Assembly (NCBI RefSeq): GCF_013114625.1
Contig: NZ_VTXD01000032.1
Coordinates: forward strand, 1 to 63,454
Direction: 5' to 3'
Origin: Vibrio sp. 99-70-13A1
GTDB lineage: Bacteria > Pseudomonadota > Gammaproteobacteria > Enterobacterales > Vibrionaceae
Length of the DNA: 63,454 nt
Shown here in pieces: positions 43,725 to 52,846 of this stretch. The notes under the pieces are model-generated. The model did not search any database. It was not told where the DNA came from and saw nothing but the letters and a program-made list of their open reading frames with translations. The stretch's first letter is position 1. Every line of letters begins with the position of its first letter. The position numbers and the translations under genes are program-made.

Positions 43725-44903
43725 TTATCTTTCTATCAGGCCAAGCGTATGACGCAAAAGTGGACCTTTTAGTGGAGGGATATTATCAATTGCTGCGAGT
43801 CCTAAATTTCGACCAATTCTTGCTGCCGGCCAATCATTAGAAAATAAATGGACTAAATTCGAGGTTAGCGTAATGGTTGACTCTCTATCATGCTCACGAC
43901 GCTTTCTAAAGCGAACCAAACCAGCATAAGCCCCAACGTCATCAAGTTGCGTACATAACTCTTCAGCTAAAGAAGCAACATCGCGAATGCCCAAATTAAA
44001 GCCCTGCCCTGCAATAGGGTGAAGGGTTTGCGCGGCATTACCCACAATGGCAAAACGATGAGAAATATTATGAGGTCGATGACGTAAAATTAATGGATAA
44101 GAGGCTCGTTGACCCGTTTTTTGTAATTGACCAAGTCGCCAACCAAATTCGTTTTGAAGTTGATCAATAAACGCTTGTTCGCTTAGAGACATCACGCGTT
44201 CAGCTTCATTTGGTGGCAAGCACCATACCAAAGAAAGACGATTATCACTCATAGGCAATAACGCAACCGGACCATTAGCGGTGAAACGCTCGAAAGCTCG
44301 CCCTTGGTGTTCTTCTGCTGCAATGATATTCGCTATCACAGCGACTTGTTCAAAATCATGCTCAGCAAGCTGAATTTGTAACTGCTGACAACACGCAGAA
44401 ATAGCCCCATCAGCGGCAACAAGAAGCTTTGACGTTAGCTTGTCACCACTTTTTAGCTCAATATCTACCGACTGATTATGACGCTCAATCGCTGTCACTG
44501 AATCAGGGCAAAATAAAGTGATATTTGAATCAGCTTCTAATTTCTGTTGGTAAATACGACCAACATCCGCCAGCTCAACGACATAACCCAATGCATCGAC
44601 AGAATAATCTTCACTGCGAATATCTGTCATTCCTGCATGATTTTTATCAGATACATGAATATCTTTGATAGGTGTCGCTACCGGAGCGATTGATTGCCAT
44701 AGATTCAAAGAATCTAATATTTGAACCGTTCCATAAGACAGAGCTATTGAACGAGAATCAAAACCTGGGTGTGAAAGGTGATCAACCTGGTAAGGTTCTA
44801 CCACTGCAATAGACAATGCGCCTTTACTTAAGCGAGTAAGGGCAAGTGCTAAAGTAGCACCTGCCATTGCACCACCAGCAATAACAACATCAAACTGAGC
44901 CAT
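43725..44903 (-). CDS. ubiH: 2-octaprenyl-6-methoxyphenol hydroxylase UbiH
   Basis: This FAD monooxygenase acts at C1 of the ring in ubiquinone synthesis. The 392-aa protein has FDVVIAGGAMAGATLALAL, FDSRSIALSYGTVQIL (UbiH-type), VAADGAISACCQQL and FAIVGNAAQTLHPIAGQGFN. The usual GDAAH is GNAAQ here, as in UbiH of E. coli type. I chose the second ATG (44903) with GAGG 5 nt upstream; the first at 44906 is possible. It follows ygfB directly; the pepP gene found between them in E. coli is absent. Confidence 0.92.
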   Translation of the reverse strand: MAQFDVVIAGGAMAGATLALALTRLSKGALSIAVVEPYQVDHLSHPGFDSRSIALSYGTVQILDSLNLWQSIAPVATPIKDIHVSDKNHAGMTDIRSEDYSVDALGYVVELADVGRIYQQKLEADSNITLFCPDSVTAIERHNQSVDIELKSGDKLTSKLLVAADGAISACCQQLQIQLAEHDFEQVAVIANIIAAEEHQGRAFERFTANGPVALLPMSDNRLSLVWCLPPNEAERVMSLSEQAFIDQLQNEFGWRLGQLQKTGQRASYPLILRHRPHNISHRFAIVGNAAQTLHPIAGQGFNLGIRDVASLAEELCTQLDDVGAYAGLVRFRKRREHDRESTITLTSNLVHLFSNDWPAARIGRNLGLAAIDNIPPLKGPLLRHTLGLIER

Positions 44904-44929
44904 CATGACCTCGGAGGATAATGAAGAAA

Positions 44930-45505
44930 TTAGTGAATAGTTGGTGTCGATTCTTCAGTCGGACGAGCACCAAACTCTGCATGAATAGTCAAAGCACAAG
45001 CTTTTACGTGCTCGATAACATGTTCTAACAACTGAGCTTGCTCTTCTAGATCATCTTCTTCATCAATGCCTAGTTTTGCCATTTCTTCTAGATCAGCTAA
45101 TGCTTCTTTTGTTTCTGTTGATGCTTTATTTAACTTAGCGCCCACAAGACCTAACCCTGATATAAAGTGGTTAATCCAATCTGATACACCGTCAGCTAAA
45201 TCAAAAACGCTTGCGCTTGCGTCTTCATCAGGCAGTAAAAGAGATAACTCCATTCCAGAGCCGGTGACTTCACCAGTCGTCACTTTTAATGCAGCTTCCG
45301 CTAATGTAAGAACACGATCTGGCCACCCTATTCCTTCATTAGTGTAATCAAAGATAAGTGGCTGCCAGCTTTTGTCTTCAAGGCTTAAACCGCCACTTAG
45401 CATACCGGTCAATAAACCGTGCATTTCTGCTGGGTTTACCGCTAGGCTTGCTGATTGAAGTTCAGTGGCAACGGTTAGATAATCAGGTAAAGTTTTCTCA
45501 CTCAT
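44930..45505 (-). CDS. ygfB: YgfB/YecA (UPF0149) family protein
   Basis: This 191-aa acidic all-helical protein has unknown biochemical role in Vibrio. The UPF0149 pattern is visible in NPAEMHGLLTGMLSGG (about 19-34), EDASASVFDLADGVSDWI and FISGLGLVGAKLNK. It is the first gene of the ygfB-ubiH-ubiI run and is divergent from zapA, as in E. coli. Confidence 0.93.
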   Translation of the reverse strand: MSEKTLPDYLTVATELQSASLAVNPAEMHGLLTGMLSGGLSLEDKSWQPLIFDYTNEGIGWPDRVLTLAEAALKVTTGEVTGSGMELSLLLPDEDASASVFDLADGVSDWINHFISGLGLVGAKLNKASTETKEALADLEEMAKLGIDEEDDLEEQAQLLEHVIEHVKACALTIHAEFGARPTEESTPTIH

Positions 45506-45894
45506 CAGATAGCTCGCTTATTAGTCTTTGATACGATCTCAATATTCATACCGATCGTTCTTAATTATGACAATCGTACCATTTCACCATTATTGACGTA
45601 AGCGTCGAAATCGACCAAATAACAAGATAGTGGATAGCAATTGTTCAATTTGTTGATTTACTGTGTGCTCAAGCTCTCATTTGCAAACACGAGGTCTGAA
45701 AAGCTTGAATCTTAATAGCGCTTTACCTATAGTTCCTCTCCCAGAGGGTAATACTTTGTCTTTCAAGTTGAGAGCTAAATCTTTCAATTAGATCGCGAAA
45801 GCACCTCAATTATTGCACTTCCTTATGTGTCACTAATTTAAGGAATGGCAAAGAGCAACAACCTTAGACAGCGCGTTAATAGAGTTCATCCATC
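45506..45894. other. ygfB-zapA divergent intergenic region
   Basis: This 389-nt stretch has no open frame of useful length. It must hold divergent promoters for ygfB and zapA. I noticed only a small hairpin-like CTCTCCCAGAGGG (about 45737-45749) and no clear terminator or known RNA. Confidence 0.5.
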
Positions 45895-46203
45895 ATGAGT
45901 AATCAAGCGGTAGACGTTGAAATTTTAGGAAAACTGACTCGAGTTAATTGCCCTGCAGGTCAAGAAGAGTCATTAATTGAAGCGGCTGCAGATCTCGATA
46001 ATCGTTTGAAAGAGATGGCTGAACGTACTAAGGTAACCAATGAGGTAAAACTCCTCACGATTGCTGCTCTGAATATTTGCTATGAATTACAAACTAAGCA
46101 AAATGATAACAGCCAAAAACAAAACGCACTGACCGAGCGAATGGAACTGCTCACGACATCTCTTGAAGATGCATTAAGTAAGGTCAAGCAAGGACAGCAA
46201 TAG
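45895..46203 (+). CDS. zapA: Cell division protein ZapA
   Basis: It binds and bundles FtsZ and stabilises the Z-ring. The 102-aa protein has a small N-terminal domain (VEILGKLTRVNCPAGQEESL) and a long C-terminal coiled coil (about 50-100). The length and position just upstream of 6S RNA match E. coli zapA-ssrS-fau. Confidence 0.95.
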   Translation: MSNQAVDVEILGKLTRVNCPAGQEESLIEAAADLDNRLKEMAERTKVTNEVKLLTIAALNICYELQTKQNDNSQKQNALTERMELLTTSLEDALSKVKQGQQ

Positions 46204-46212
46204 CGTACACAA

Positions 46213-46399
46213 ATTTACCCTGGAGTGTTTGTCAGAGGATTCACGTCCCCGAGCCGATAAGCAATCCCTAAGGGTTAGTACTTGAGTGCTATTGAGCATG
46301 CTCGGCTTGTACCGAGAAGCCTACGGTAATCATTGCTGATCCGCCTTGAACTCGCTGGTTCAAGGGCCATCTATTCTCAACGGCACTTTGGGGTATTCC
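46213..46399 (+). ncRNA. ssrS: 6S RNA
   Basis: 6S RNA binds sigma-70 RNA polymerase in stationary phase by mimicking an open promoter. The ends pair in a long closing stem (ACCCTGGAGTG with CACTTTGGGGT). Inside are the hallmark strings CCCCGAGCCGATA on the 5' side, GAGCATGCTCGG, CCGAGAAGCC and GGTTCAAGGG. These match E. coli 6S (CCCCTGAGCCGATA, GAGCATGCTCGG, CCGAGAAGCC, GGTTCAAGGG) in order. The length is about 187 nt. The location between zapA and fau is diagnostic. End positions are estimated to within a few bases. Confidence 0.95.
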
Positions 46400-46403
46400 T
46401 TCT

Positions 46404-47003
46404 ATGAATTCACTATCTCGTAGCGAATTTCGCAAGCAAATCCGTCACACTCGTAATGCACTACCTAGTGATGTTCAGCATCAAGCCAGTCTCGATTTAA
46501 TTACCCAAGTATCCAAACAACCAGAACTCATTAAAGCTCAACATATTGCGCTCTATATTTCTGCTGATGGTGAGCTTGATACTCAACCTTTAATTGAGTG
46601 GCTTTGGTCTCAAGGTAAGCAAACTTATTTACCAGTGCTTCACCCTTTCTCACCAGGGCACCTACTCTTTCTTCATTACAATTCGACAACACCACTGACT
46701 TACAATAAATACGGTATTATCGAACCAAAGCTCAATCAAACATTAGTAAAACCGGTAGCTCAGCTTGATCTCATCTTCACCCCACTCGTCGCTTTTGATT
46801 CAAAGGGGCAAAGACTCGGGATGGGAGGTGGATATTATGATCGCACTCTGTCCAAATGGTTTGAAACTGGAAATGGAGCAATACCGGTAGGTCTTGCTCA
46901 TGATTGCCAGCAAGTAGAACGTCTTCCGACAGAAAGTTGGGATATTCCACTGCCGAAAATCGTGACACCAAGTAAGACTTGGCAATGGGAAATTCATCAT
47001 TAA
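46404..47003 (+). CDS. fau: 5-formyltetrahydrofolate cyclo-ligase
   Basis: It converts 5-formyl-THF to methenyl-THF with ATP. The 199-aa protein has the C-terminal signature FDSKGQRLGMGGGYYDRTL (about 133-151) and N-terminal RSEFRKQIRHTRNAL. Its ATG is 4 nt past the 6S RNA end, so its ribosome binding region overlaps 6S (GGGGTATTCC). Processing of the joint transcript would then affect translation. Confidence 0.95.
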   Translation: MNSLSRSEFRKQIRHTRNALPSDVQHQASLDLITQVSKQPELIKAQHIALYISADGELDTQPLIEWLWSQGKQTYLPVLHPFSPGHLLFLHYNSTTPLTYNKYGIIEPKLNQTLVKPVAQLDLIFTPLVAFDSKGQRLGMGGGYYDRTLSKWFETGNGAIPVGLAHDCQQVERLPTESWDIPLPKIVTPSKTWQWEIHH

Positions 47004-47084
47004 AGCGCTATAATCCGCCCGCAAACGTTAACTCTAACGCACGTTCTATTAATTCAAATGCACTATCGTATTCAGGAGATTGGC

Positions 47085-47741
47085 ATGACTCAAGATGAAA
47101 TGAAGAAAGCAGCAGGTTGGGCAGCACTTAAGTATGTTGAAGAAGGCAGCATTGTAGGTGTAGGTACTGGCTCTACAGTGAATCACTTCATCGACGCTCT
47201 TGGCACAATGAAAGAAAAAATCAAAGGTGCAGTTTCAAGTTCGGTTGCTTCAACTGAAAAATTAGAAGCTCTGGAAATCAAAGTTTTTGAATGTAATGAC
47301 GTATTCAAGCTTGATGTATACGTTGATGGTGCTGATGAAATTAACGCAGAACGCGACATGATTAAAGGCGGCGGCGCTGCACTGACTCGTGAAAAAATTG
47401 TTGCTGCTATTTCAGATAAATTTGTTTGTATTGTTGATGGTACAAAAGCGGTAGACGTTCTAGGTAAATTCCCACTTCCTGTCGAAGTGATTCCAATGGC
47501 TCGTTCTTACGTAGCTCGTGAATTAGTGAAGCTTGGTGGTGACCCGGTTTACCGTGAAGGCGTCATTACAGACAATGGCAACGTTATCTTAGATGTTTAC
47601 GGCATGGCGATTAAAGAACCTAAGAAACTTGAAGACACAATCAATGGTCTTGCTGGTGTTGTTACCGTTGGTTTATTTGCACATCGCGGTGCAGATGTTG
47701 TTATTACTGGTACCCCTGAAGGTGCAAAAATTGAAGAATAA
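47085..47741 (+). CDS. rpiA: Ribose-5-phosphate isomerase A
   Basis: It interconverts ribose 5-phosphate and ribulose 5-phosphate in the pentose phosphate pathway. I chose ATG at 47085 (AGGAG 7 nt upstream), giving 218 aa (E. coli 219) starting MTQDEMKKAAGWAAL. Active-site segments VGVGTGSTVNHFIDAL, DVYVDGADEI and MIKGGGAALTREKIVA are present. It is followed by its own terminator and then serA, as in E. coli. Confidence 0.97.
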   Translation: MTQDEMKKAAGWAALKYVEEGSIVGVGTGSTVNHFIDALGTMKEKIKGAVSSSVASTEKLEALEIKVFECNDVFKLDVYVDGADEINAERDMIKGGGAALTREKIVAAISDKFVCIVDGTKAVDVLGKFPLPVEVIPMARSYVARELVKLGGDPVYREGVITDNGNVILDVYGMAIKEPKKLEDTINGLAGVVTVGLFAHRGADVVITGTPEGAKIEE

Positions 47742-47782
47742 CAACATAAAGTGAAAGCCACTTTCTGTTACTTCATTACAAG

Positions 47783-47808
47783 CGGTGCCTAAGGGCGCCG
47801 TTTTTTTT
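47783..47808 (+). terminator. rpiA terminator
   Basis: CGGTGCC/GGCGCCG (one U-G pair) forms a 7-bp GC-rich stem with a 4-nt loop followed by T8, about 40 nt past the rpiA stop. Confidence 0.85.
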
Positions 47809-47917
47809 ACTTTTCATCCTTAAAATTATGGCTTATTCCGTAATTTTCTTACCCAAAACAATTTTTTTTTGTTACTTTATTGGTCAGAAGACGCACAGGG
47901 AAATCGTTTGTCTCCTA

Positions 47918-47954
47918 ACAAAATGGTCAGTTTATTCCCCTTTAGCCATTTTGT
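47918..47954 (+). promoter_or_regulatory. Stem-loop in the serA 5' leader
   Basis: ACAAAATGG (47918-47926) pairs perfectly with CCATTTTGT (47946-47954) around a 19-nt loop, 50 nt before the serA ATG. Flanking ACGCAC and GTGCGC could extend it as an outer stem. No T-tract follows. I do not recognise a known riboswitch. Confidence 0.45.
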
Positions 47955-48004
47955 AGCACGTGCGCCGCATTTGCCCACCTTTCCCATTTTAAAGGACGAG
48001 AATA

Positions 48005-49234
48005 ATGGCTAAAGTTTCACTGGAAAAAGAAAAAATAAAAATTCTACTTCTTGAAGGTCTTCATCCATCTTCAGTTGAAGTATTACAAGCTGCGGGTTAC
48101 TCAAACATTGAGTACCACAAAGGCTCTTTAGCAGAAGACGAGTTACTAGAAGCAGTAAAAGATGCTCACTTCATTGGTATTCGTTCTCGTACTAATCTTT
48201 CCCAAGAAGTCATTGATGCAGCTGAAAAGCTCGTTGCGATCGGCTGTTTCTGTATTGGTACTAACCAAGTTAACCTAAACGCAGCAGCGGAACGCGGTAT
48301 TCCAGTATTTAACGCACCATTCTCGAACACTCGAAGCGTAGCAGAATTGGTACTTGGTCAAGTGCTGTTGCTCCTACGTGGAATTCCTGAAAAAAATGCC
48401 CTGGCTCACCGTGGTATTTGGAAGAAAAGTGCAGACAGCTCAAATGAAGCTCGTGGTAAGCGTTTAGGTATTATTGGTTACGGTCACATTGGTACTCAGC
48501 TAGGTATTATTGCTGAAAACCTTGGTATGCGCGTCTATTTCTACGACATTGAAAACAAGCTATCTCTTGGTAACGCGACTCAAGTGCACACAATGACTGA
48601 GCTATTGAATAAGTGTGATGTTATTTCTCTTCATGTTCCAGAAACGAATGAAACGAAAAACATGATGGGTAAAGAAGAATTTGATCGCATGAAACCAGGT
48701 TCAATCTTTATTAACGCCGCTCGTGGTACTGTTGTTGATATCCCAGCTTTATGTCATGCCCTAGAATCTGGTCATTTATCTGGCGCTGCTATTGATGTAT
48801 TCCCGACTGAACCAAAAACTAATGCAGACCCATTTGAATCTCCACTCATGAAATTTGATAACGTGATTCTAACGCCTCACGTTGGTGGTTCAACTCAAGA
48901 AGCACAAGAAAATATTGGTGTTGAAGTTGCTGGTAAACTAGCGAAGTACTCTGATAATGGTTCAACTCTATCGAGTGTTAACTTCCCAGAGGTATCACTA
49001 CCACTGCATACAGGTACTTCACGCTTACTGCACATCCATGAAAACCGCCCAGGTATCTTGACTCAAATTAATACCATCTTTGCTGAAGAAGGAATTAACA
49101 TTGCAGGTCAGTACCTACAAACATCAGCAAACATGGGCTATGTAGTAATTGATGTTGAAGCTGACCGCTCTGAAGAAGCATTATTAAAGCTTAAAGAGAT
49201 CGCAGGTACTATTCGTGCTCGTCTGCTTCACTAA
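48005..49234 (+). CDS. serA: D-3-phosphoglycerate dehydrogenase
   Basis: It oxidises 3-phosphoglycerate with NAD to start serine synthesis. The 409-aa protein has the substrate/nucleotide fold with IIGYGHIGTQLGIIAENLGM (Rossmann motif, about 156-175), the active-site FINAARGTVVD and LTPHVGGSTQEAQENIG with catalytic His. A C-terminal ACT domain (about 340-409) gives serine feedback control. AAAGGAC lies 8 nt before ATG. Confidence 0.97.
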   Translation: MAKVSLEKEKIKILLLEGLHPSSVEVLQAAGYSNIEYHKGSLAEDELLEAVKDAHFIGIRSRTNLSQEVIDAAEKLVAIGCFCIGTNQVNLNAAAERGIPVFNAPFSNTRSVAELVLGQVLLLLRGIPEKNALAHRGIWKKSADSSNEARGKRLGIIGYGHIGTQLGIIAENLGMRVYFYDIENKLSLGNATQVHTMTELLNKCDVISLHVPETNETKNMMGKEEFDRMKPGSIFINAARGTVVDIPALCHALESGHLSGAAIDVFPTEPKTNADPFESPLMKFDNVILTPHVGGSTQEAQENIGVEVAGKLAKYSDNGSTLSSVNFPEVSLPLHTGTSRLLHIHENRPGILTQINTIFAEEGINIAGQYLQTSANMGYVVIDVEADRSEEALLKLKEIAGTIRARLLH

Positions 49235-49257
49235 TCAGCCTGATTAATATCAAGCAT

Positions 49258-49287
49258 AAAAAAGGCTCTCATTGCGAGAGCCTTTTT
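49258..49287. terminator. Terminator between serA and yggE
   Basis: AAAGGCTCTC-ATTGC-GAGAGCCTTT forms a 10-bp stem followed by T5 on the plus strand; the minus strand also has flanking T residues. It lies between convergent serA and yggE. Confidence 0.85.
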
Positions 49288-49383
49288 GCTTTTTCTTGAG
49301 CTAATAGCTAGCAAATAACTGATAACTGACTATAACCGTTTAAGCTTTTGGCCTATCGTAGTTAAAAGATCATCATGATCTAA

Positions 49384-50097
49384 TTAGTCTTCCAACTGAT
49401 AAACCACATCTACTCGATCACGAATAGTGATGGTTGAATCTTGGTAAGTACTAGATTCAGTTCTTGCATCCATTGCCATAGAGCGCATTAGAACAGGTTG
49501 AACCGATTGTGCGTTGTAATCAATCTTCCACACATCTCCCAATTCTTTTTCAAAACCAGACGCTAAAGATTTTGCTTTATAAGAAGCGTCTTTAATGGCT
49601 TCTAGACGTGCTTTCTCTTGATACTTAGCTTGGTCGCGAACTTGTAATTGAATATTATCAATTTGGTTGATGCCTTCACCTAATGCAATATCTAGGTACT
49701 TATTTAGGTTCGTTAAGTCAGTTACCTGCACAGTGACATTTCGAGATGCTCGATATCCAACCAGTTCTGGCTTACCTGTTTTAGGGTAATGATACTGAGG
49801 CGCTAGGTAAATATTAGAGCTGTTTATACTCGCATCTTCAACACCAGCACTTTGTAATTTAGTAAGAAAAGAGCTAACCACTTTATCAACTGTCGCTTTA
49901 GCTTGTTCTGCCGTCATGGTTGATTCCACCACTTTCACAGAAAATGTCGCCATATCAGGCTTTGCTACCACCTCACCATAGCCAGTAGTTGAAATATGCG
50001 GGAAGTTCGGAGAATCAGCAAAAGATGAGAAGCTCACTGCACTCAGAGCCGCGGTTAATGCACACGCTTTAACAATCACACTTGGAACAAACTTCAT
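49384..50097 (-). CDS. yggE: SIMPL-domain (DUF541) periplasmic protein YggE
   Basis: The E. coli homologue lowers oxidative stress by an unknown mechanism. The 237-aa protein has a signal peptide (about 1-27, ending SFSSFA) and a SIMPL domain starting HISTTGYGEVVAKPDMA, with the family segment YRASRNVTVQVTDL. The neighbours argP, argO and mscS are the E. coli neighbours too. The biochemical function is not known. Confidence 0.88.
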   Translation of the reverse strand: MKFVPSVIVKACALTAALSAVSFSSFADSPNFPHISTTGYGEVVAKPDMATFSVKVVESTMTAEQAKATVDKVVSSFLTKLQSAGVEDASINSSNIYLAPQYHYPKTGKPELVGYRASRNVTVQVTDLTNLNKYLDIALGEGINQIDNIQLQVRDQAKYQEKARLEAIKDASYKAKSLASGFEKELGDVWKIDYNAQSVQPVLMRSMAMDARTESSTYQDSTITIRDRVDVVYQLED

Positions 50098-50207
50098 TTA
50101 AACAACCTTTATTGGTTAATAATACCCTTACATAATAGGCGATTTTCATCTGCAACCAATCCTATAAGTGAAGTTCTTACATAACTTTGACTGTGTAAAT
50201 AATCCCA

Positions 50208-51104
50208 CTACTGGGGAAGGTTGTTTCGAGCATATTGTAATATTTCCTCTGACACTTCTTTTAATATTCCACTCTCAAGCTGCCAGTGGTGCCAATAGAT
50301 GGGGTAGGACAACAGAAAGCCGGGAGTAATATCGATAAGTAAGCCCGAATTTAGCTCTTCGATAATCTGTAACCTAGGTATTAAACAATAAGCGACACCT
50401 GATAACGCTAACCGAACAAAAGCTTCAGAATTTCCCACTGTATGATTAATGATACTGTCGCGAGGCATATCGAAATGATCATGAAGAAACTTTTTATGCA
50501 GATCATCATATTGATCATAAGAGACAGCAGGTGCATCTTTTAAACTTACATCGTTCACCCCTTCACAAAAATATCGCTCATAAAAGTCAGGGCTAGACAC
50601 GCAGACGTACTCCATAACACCAAGATAATCAGCGCCGCAACCCGGAATGGATTGAGACTCTAAACTGATAGCTCCTGCAACTTCACCACTTTTCAGTTTT
50701 TCAATCGTCCGAGATTCGCCATGGATCGCAAGGTTAAGTTCGACAGATCGTGCCTTCATGACATTCGATAAAGCCGGTAATAGCCAAGTCGCTAAACTAT
50801 CCGCATTGGTCGCAATCGAGATAGAAAAAGGGCGTATTGATTCTTCGTTCATAACTTCAGGCAATACATCATGCTCAAGCAACCTAACCCTCTGATAAAA
50901 AGCTAATAGCTTCTGACCAACCTGAGTCGGTTTAGGTGGTGTTTCTCGAATTAATACTGGCTGAGCGAGCCACTTCTCAAGTTGTTTGATCCTTTGAGAC
51001 ACCGCTGACTGAGAGATATAAAGATGCTCAGCCGCACGATCAAAGCTCCTTTTATTGACTACCGCATCTAATGCTTCAATCCATTTATAATCCAAACCAC
51101 GCAT
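50208..51104 (-). CDS. argP: LysR-family transcriptional regulator ArgP
   Basis: It activates argO in response to arginine and represses with lysine in E. coli. I chose ATG at 51104 (GAGGGA 6 nt upstream), giving 298 aa (E. coli 297). The N-terminal helix-turn-helix is FDRAAEHLYISQSAVSQRIK (about 20-39), then the effector domain with ATNADSLATWLLPAL matching E. coli VNADSLATWLLPAL. It is divergent from its target argO; the 140-nt gap should hold its operator. Confidence 0.94.
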   Translation of the reverse strand: MRGLDYKWIEALDAVVNKRSFDRAAEHLYISQSAVSQRIKQLEKWLAQPVLIRETPPKPTQVGQKLLAFYQRVRLLEHDVLPEVMNEESIRPFSISIATNADSLATWLLPALSNVMKARSVELNLAIHGESRTIEKLKSGEVAGAISLESQSIPGCGADYLGVMEYVCVSSPDFYERYFCEGVNDVSLKDAPAVSYDQYDDLHKKFLHDHFDMPRDSIINHTVGNSEAFVRLALSGVAYCLIPRLQIIEELNSGLLIDITPGFLLSYPIYWHHWQLESGILKEVSEEILQYARNNLPQ

Positions 51105-51244
51105 CAATTTTCCCTCTCGCTCTATCGATGAACTCAACATTAGCAACTCTAATTAAACATTAAAATCATTAATTATACTTATTAATTAGTTCGCGTTACT
51201 TTGCTTCCATTACGAAATACAACGATGGAATAAGTGAGATTGAT

Positions 51245-51889
51245 ATGAATTTTTGGATTCTTCTACAAGGATTTGGTTTAGGGGCAAGTATGATTATTCC
51301 AATTGGTGCTCAGAACGCCTATGTCCTAAACCAAGGCATTAAACGAAACCACCATTTAACGACTGCAACCATATGTAGCTTGTTAGACACCCTATTCATT
51401 TCACTAGGTATTTTTGGTGGAGGAGCGATTCTTTCACAAAATGAATTTCTTCTGACGTCAGTCACTTTAGGAGGAATCGCCTTTTTAACTATTTACGGTG
51501 TTCTTTCTCTACAGAGTGCCTTCAGATCCAAAGAAAATGAAGAATCTAAAGGGCAAATTACTGCGCGAGGAAAACGCACCGTTATTTTAGGAGCATTAGC
51601 AGTAACGGTTCTTAACCCCCACTTATATTTGGACACAGTAGTGATTCTAGGATCTATTGGTGGTCAATTTGAAGGGAATGACCGCATAGCTTTTGCTATT
51701 GGGACAATCCTCGCTTCATTTACTTGGTTTTACTCTTTATCTATTGGCGCAGCCAAGCTAGGACCTGTGCTATCACGTCCGAATGTTAAGAAAGGGATCG
51801 ATGTCGCTGTCGCGGTTATGATGTTTTCTATTGCCTTAGTATTGGCGAATGGTCTGATTGAACAGTATGGGACTTTGGTTTTCGGATAA
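51245..51889 (+). CDS. argO: Arginine exporter ArgO (LysE family)
   Basis: This inner-membrane exporter of arginine (and canavanine or lysine in some hosts) is 214 aa with about six membrane segments. The LysE signature GASMIIPIGAQNAYVLNQGI lies at about 13-32. A loop with basic/acidic residues sits at about 94-112, and LNPHLYLDTVVILGSIGGQF is the second conserved half motif. The divergent argP supports the assignment. Confidence 0.94.
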   Translation: MNFWILLQGFGLGASMIIPIGAQNAYVLNQGIKRNHHLTTATICSLLDTLFISLGIFGGGAILSQNEFLLTSVTLGGIAFLTIYGVLSLQSAFRSKENEESKGQITARGKRTVILGALAVTVLNPHLYLDTVVILGSIGGQFEGNDRIAFAIGTILASFTWFYSLSIGAAKLGPVLSRPNVKKGIDVAVAVMMFSIALVLANGLIEQYGTLVFG

Positions 51890-51905
51890 GGTGAATAGTC
51901 TAAAT

Positions 51906-51941
51906 CAAAAAAAAGGCAGACAACCTAAGTTATCCGCCTTT
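51906..51941 (-). terminator. mscS terminator
   Basis: AAAGGC/GCCTTT with an extended imperfect inner stem (AAC/GTT) lies between convergent argO and mscS. On the minus strand it is followed by eight or more T residues. Confidence 0.7.
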
Positions 51942-51979
51942 CCTTATGAAAGCTTATAGCTACAAAAACTAACTAGACA

Positions 51980-52846
51980 TTAAGCTTCTACTTTATTCAT
52001 GTGTACATCCATTTGTGGGAATGGGATTTCAATACCTTCTTTATCCAAGCCTTCTTTGATTGCTTGCATCAGGTCGAAATACACATTCCAGTACTCAGCA
52101 GTTTCAACCCATGGGCGAACCACAAAGTTTACTGAAGAGTCAGCCAATGTATGAACACCAACTTGGACACCAGGAGTTTTAAGTACACGCTCATCAGATT
52201 CACAAATTTGAGTCAAAAGCGCTTTGGTCTTTTGTAAATCAGCGTTGTAAGAAACACCAATCATTAAATCAATACGACGAGTAGCATGGCGAGAATAGTT
52301 CGTAATCGGGCTACCGATCACGCTGCCATTTGGTACTACAACCATTTTGTTATCAGGCGTAGTTAGAACAGTTTGGAAGATTTGAATTGAATCAACTGAA
52401 CCTGCAACACCGCCGATTTCCACATAGTCGCCAGACTTGAATGGACGGAACGCGACAATAAGTACGCCAGCAGCAAAGTTAGATAGTGAACCTTGCAGTG
52501 CAAGACCAACGGCTAAACCAGCCGCACCAATAACAGCAACCACTGAAGCAGTTTGAACGCCAAGACGACCAAGTGCAGCAATTAAAACAATAACAAATAA
52601 TAAGTAACGAACAAGACCGTGAATAAACTCAACGACTGCTCGGTCCATCTTCTTCTTCTGAAGAACTTTAGACACGCTATTCGCTACTGCTTTAACAATT
52701 AAGTTACCAATAAATAGAATAACAAGTGCTGAGATTATGTTTACACCGTATTGAATAAACAGATCTGAATTATTTGTTAACCACTGTTCTGCATGAGACA
52801 AACCATCCACAATTGGAGTCTCAAGTGCTGTAGAACCATCAGCCAT
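51980..52846 (-). CDS. mscS: Small-conductance mechanosensitive channel MscS
   Basis: It opens under membrane tension to release solutes on osmotic downshock. I chose ATG at 52846, giving 288 aa (E. coli 286). There are three N-terminal membrane helices (about 30-130). The pore-lining TM3 is AAGLAVGLALQGSLSNFAAG, followed by the cytoplasmic beta domain VAFRPFKSGDYVEIGGVAGS. The first in-frame ATG three codons earlier sits on the ribosome binding site and is unlikely. Confidence 0.95.
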   Translation of the reverse strand: MADGSTALETPIVDGLSHAEQWLTNNSDLFIQYGVNIISALVILFIGNLIVKAVANSVSKVLQKKKMDRAVVEFIHGLVRYLLFVIVLIAALGRLGVQTASVVAVIGAAGLAVGLALQGSLSNFAAGVLIVAFRPFKSGDYVEIGGVAGSVDSIQIFQTVLTTPDNKMVVVPNGSVIGSPITNYSRHATRRIDLMIGVSYNADLQKTKALLTQICESDERVLKTPGVQVGVHTLADSSVNFVVRPWVETAEYWNVYFDLMQAIKEGLDKEGIEIPFPQMDVHMNKVEA

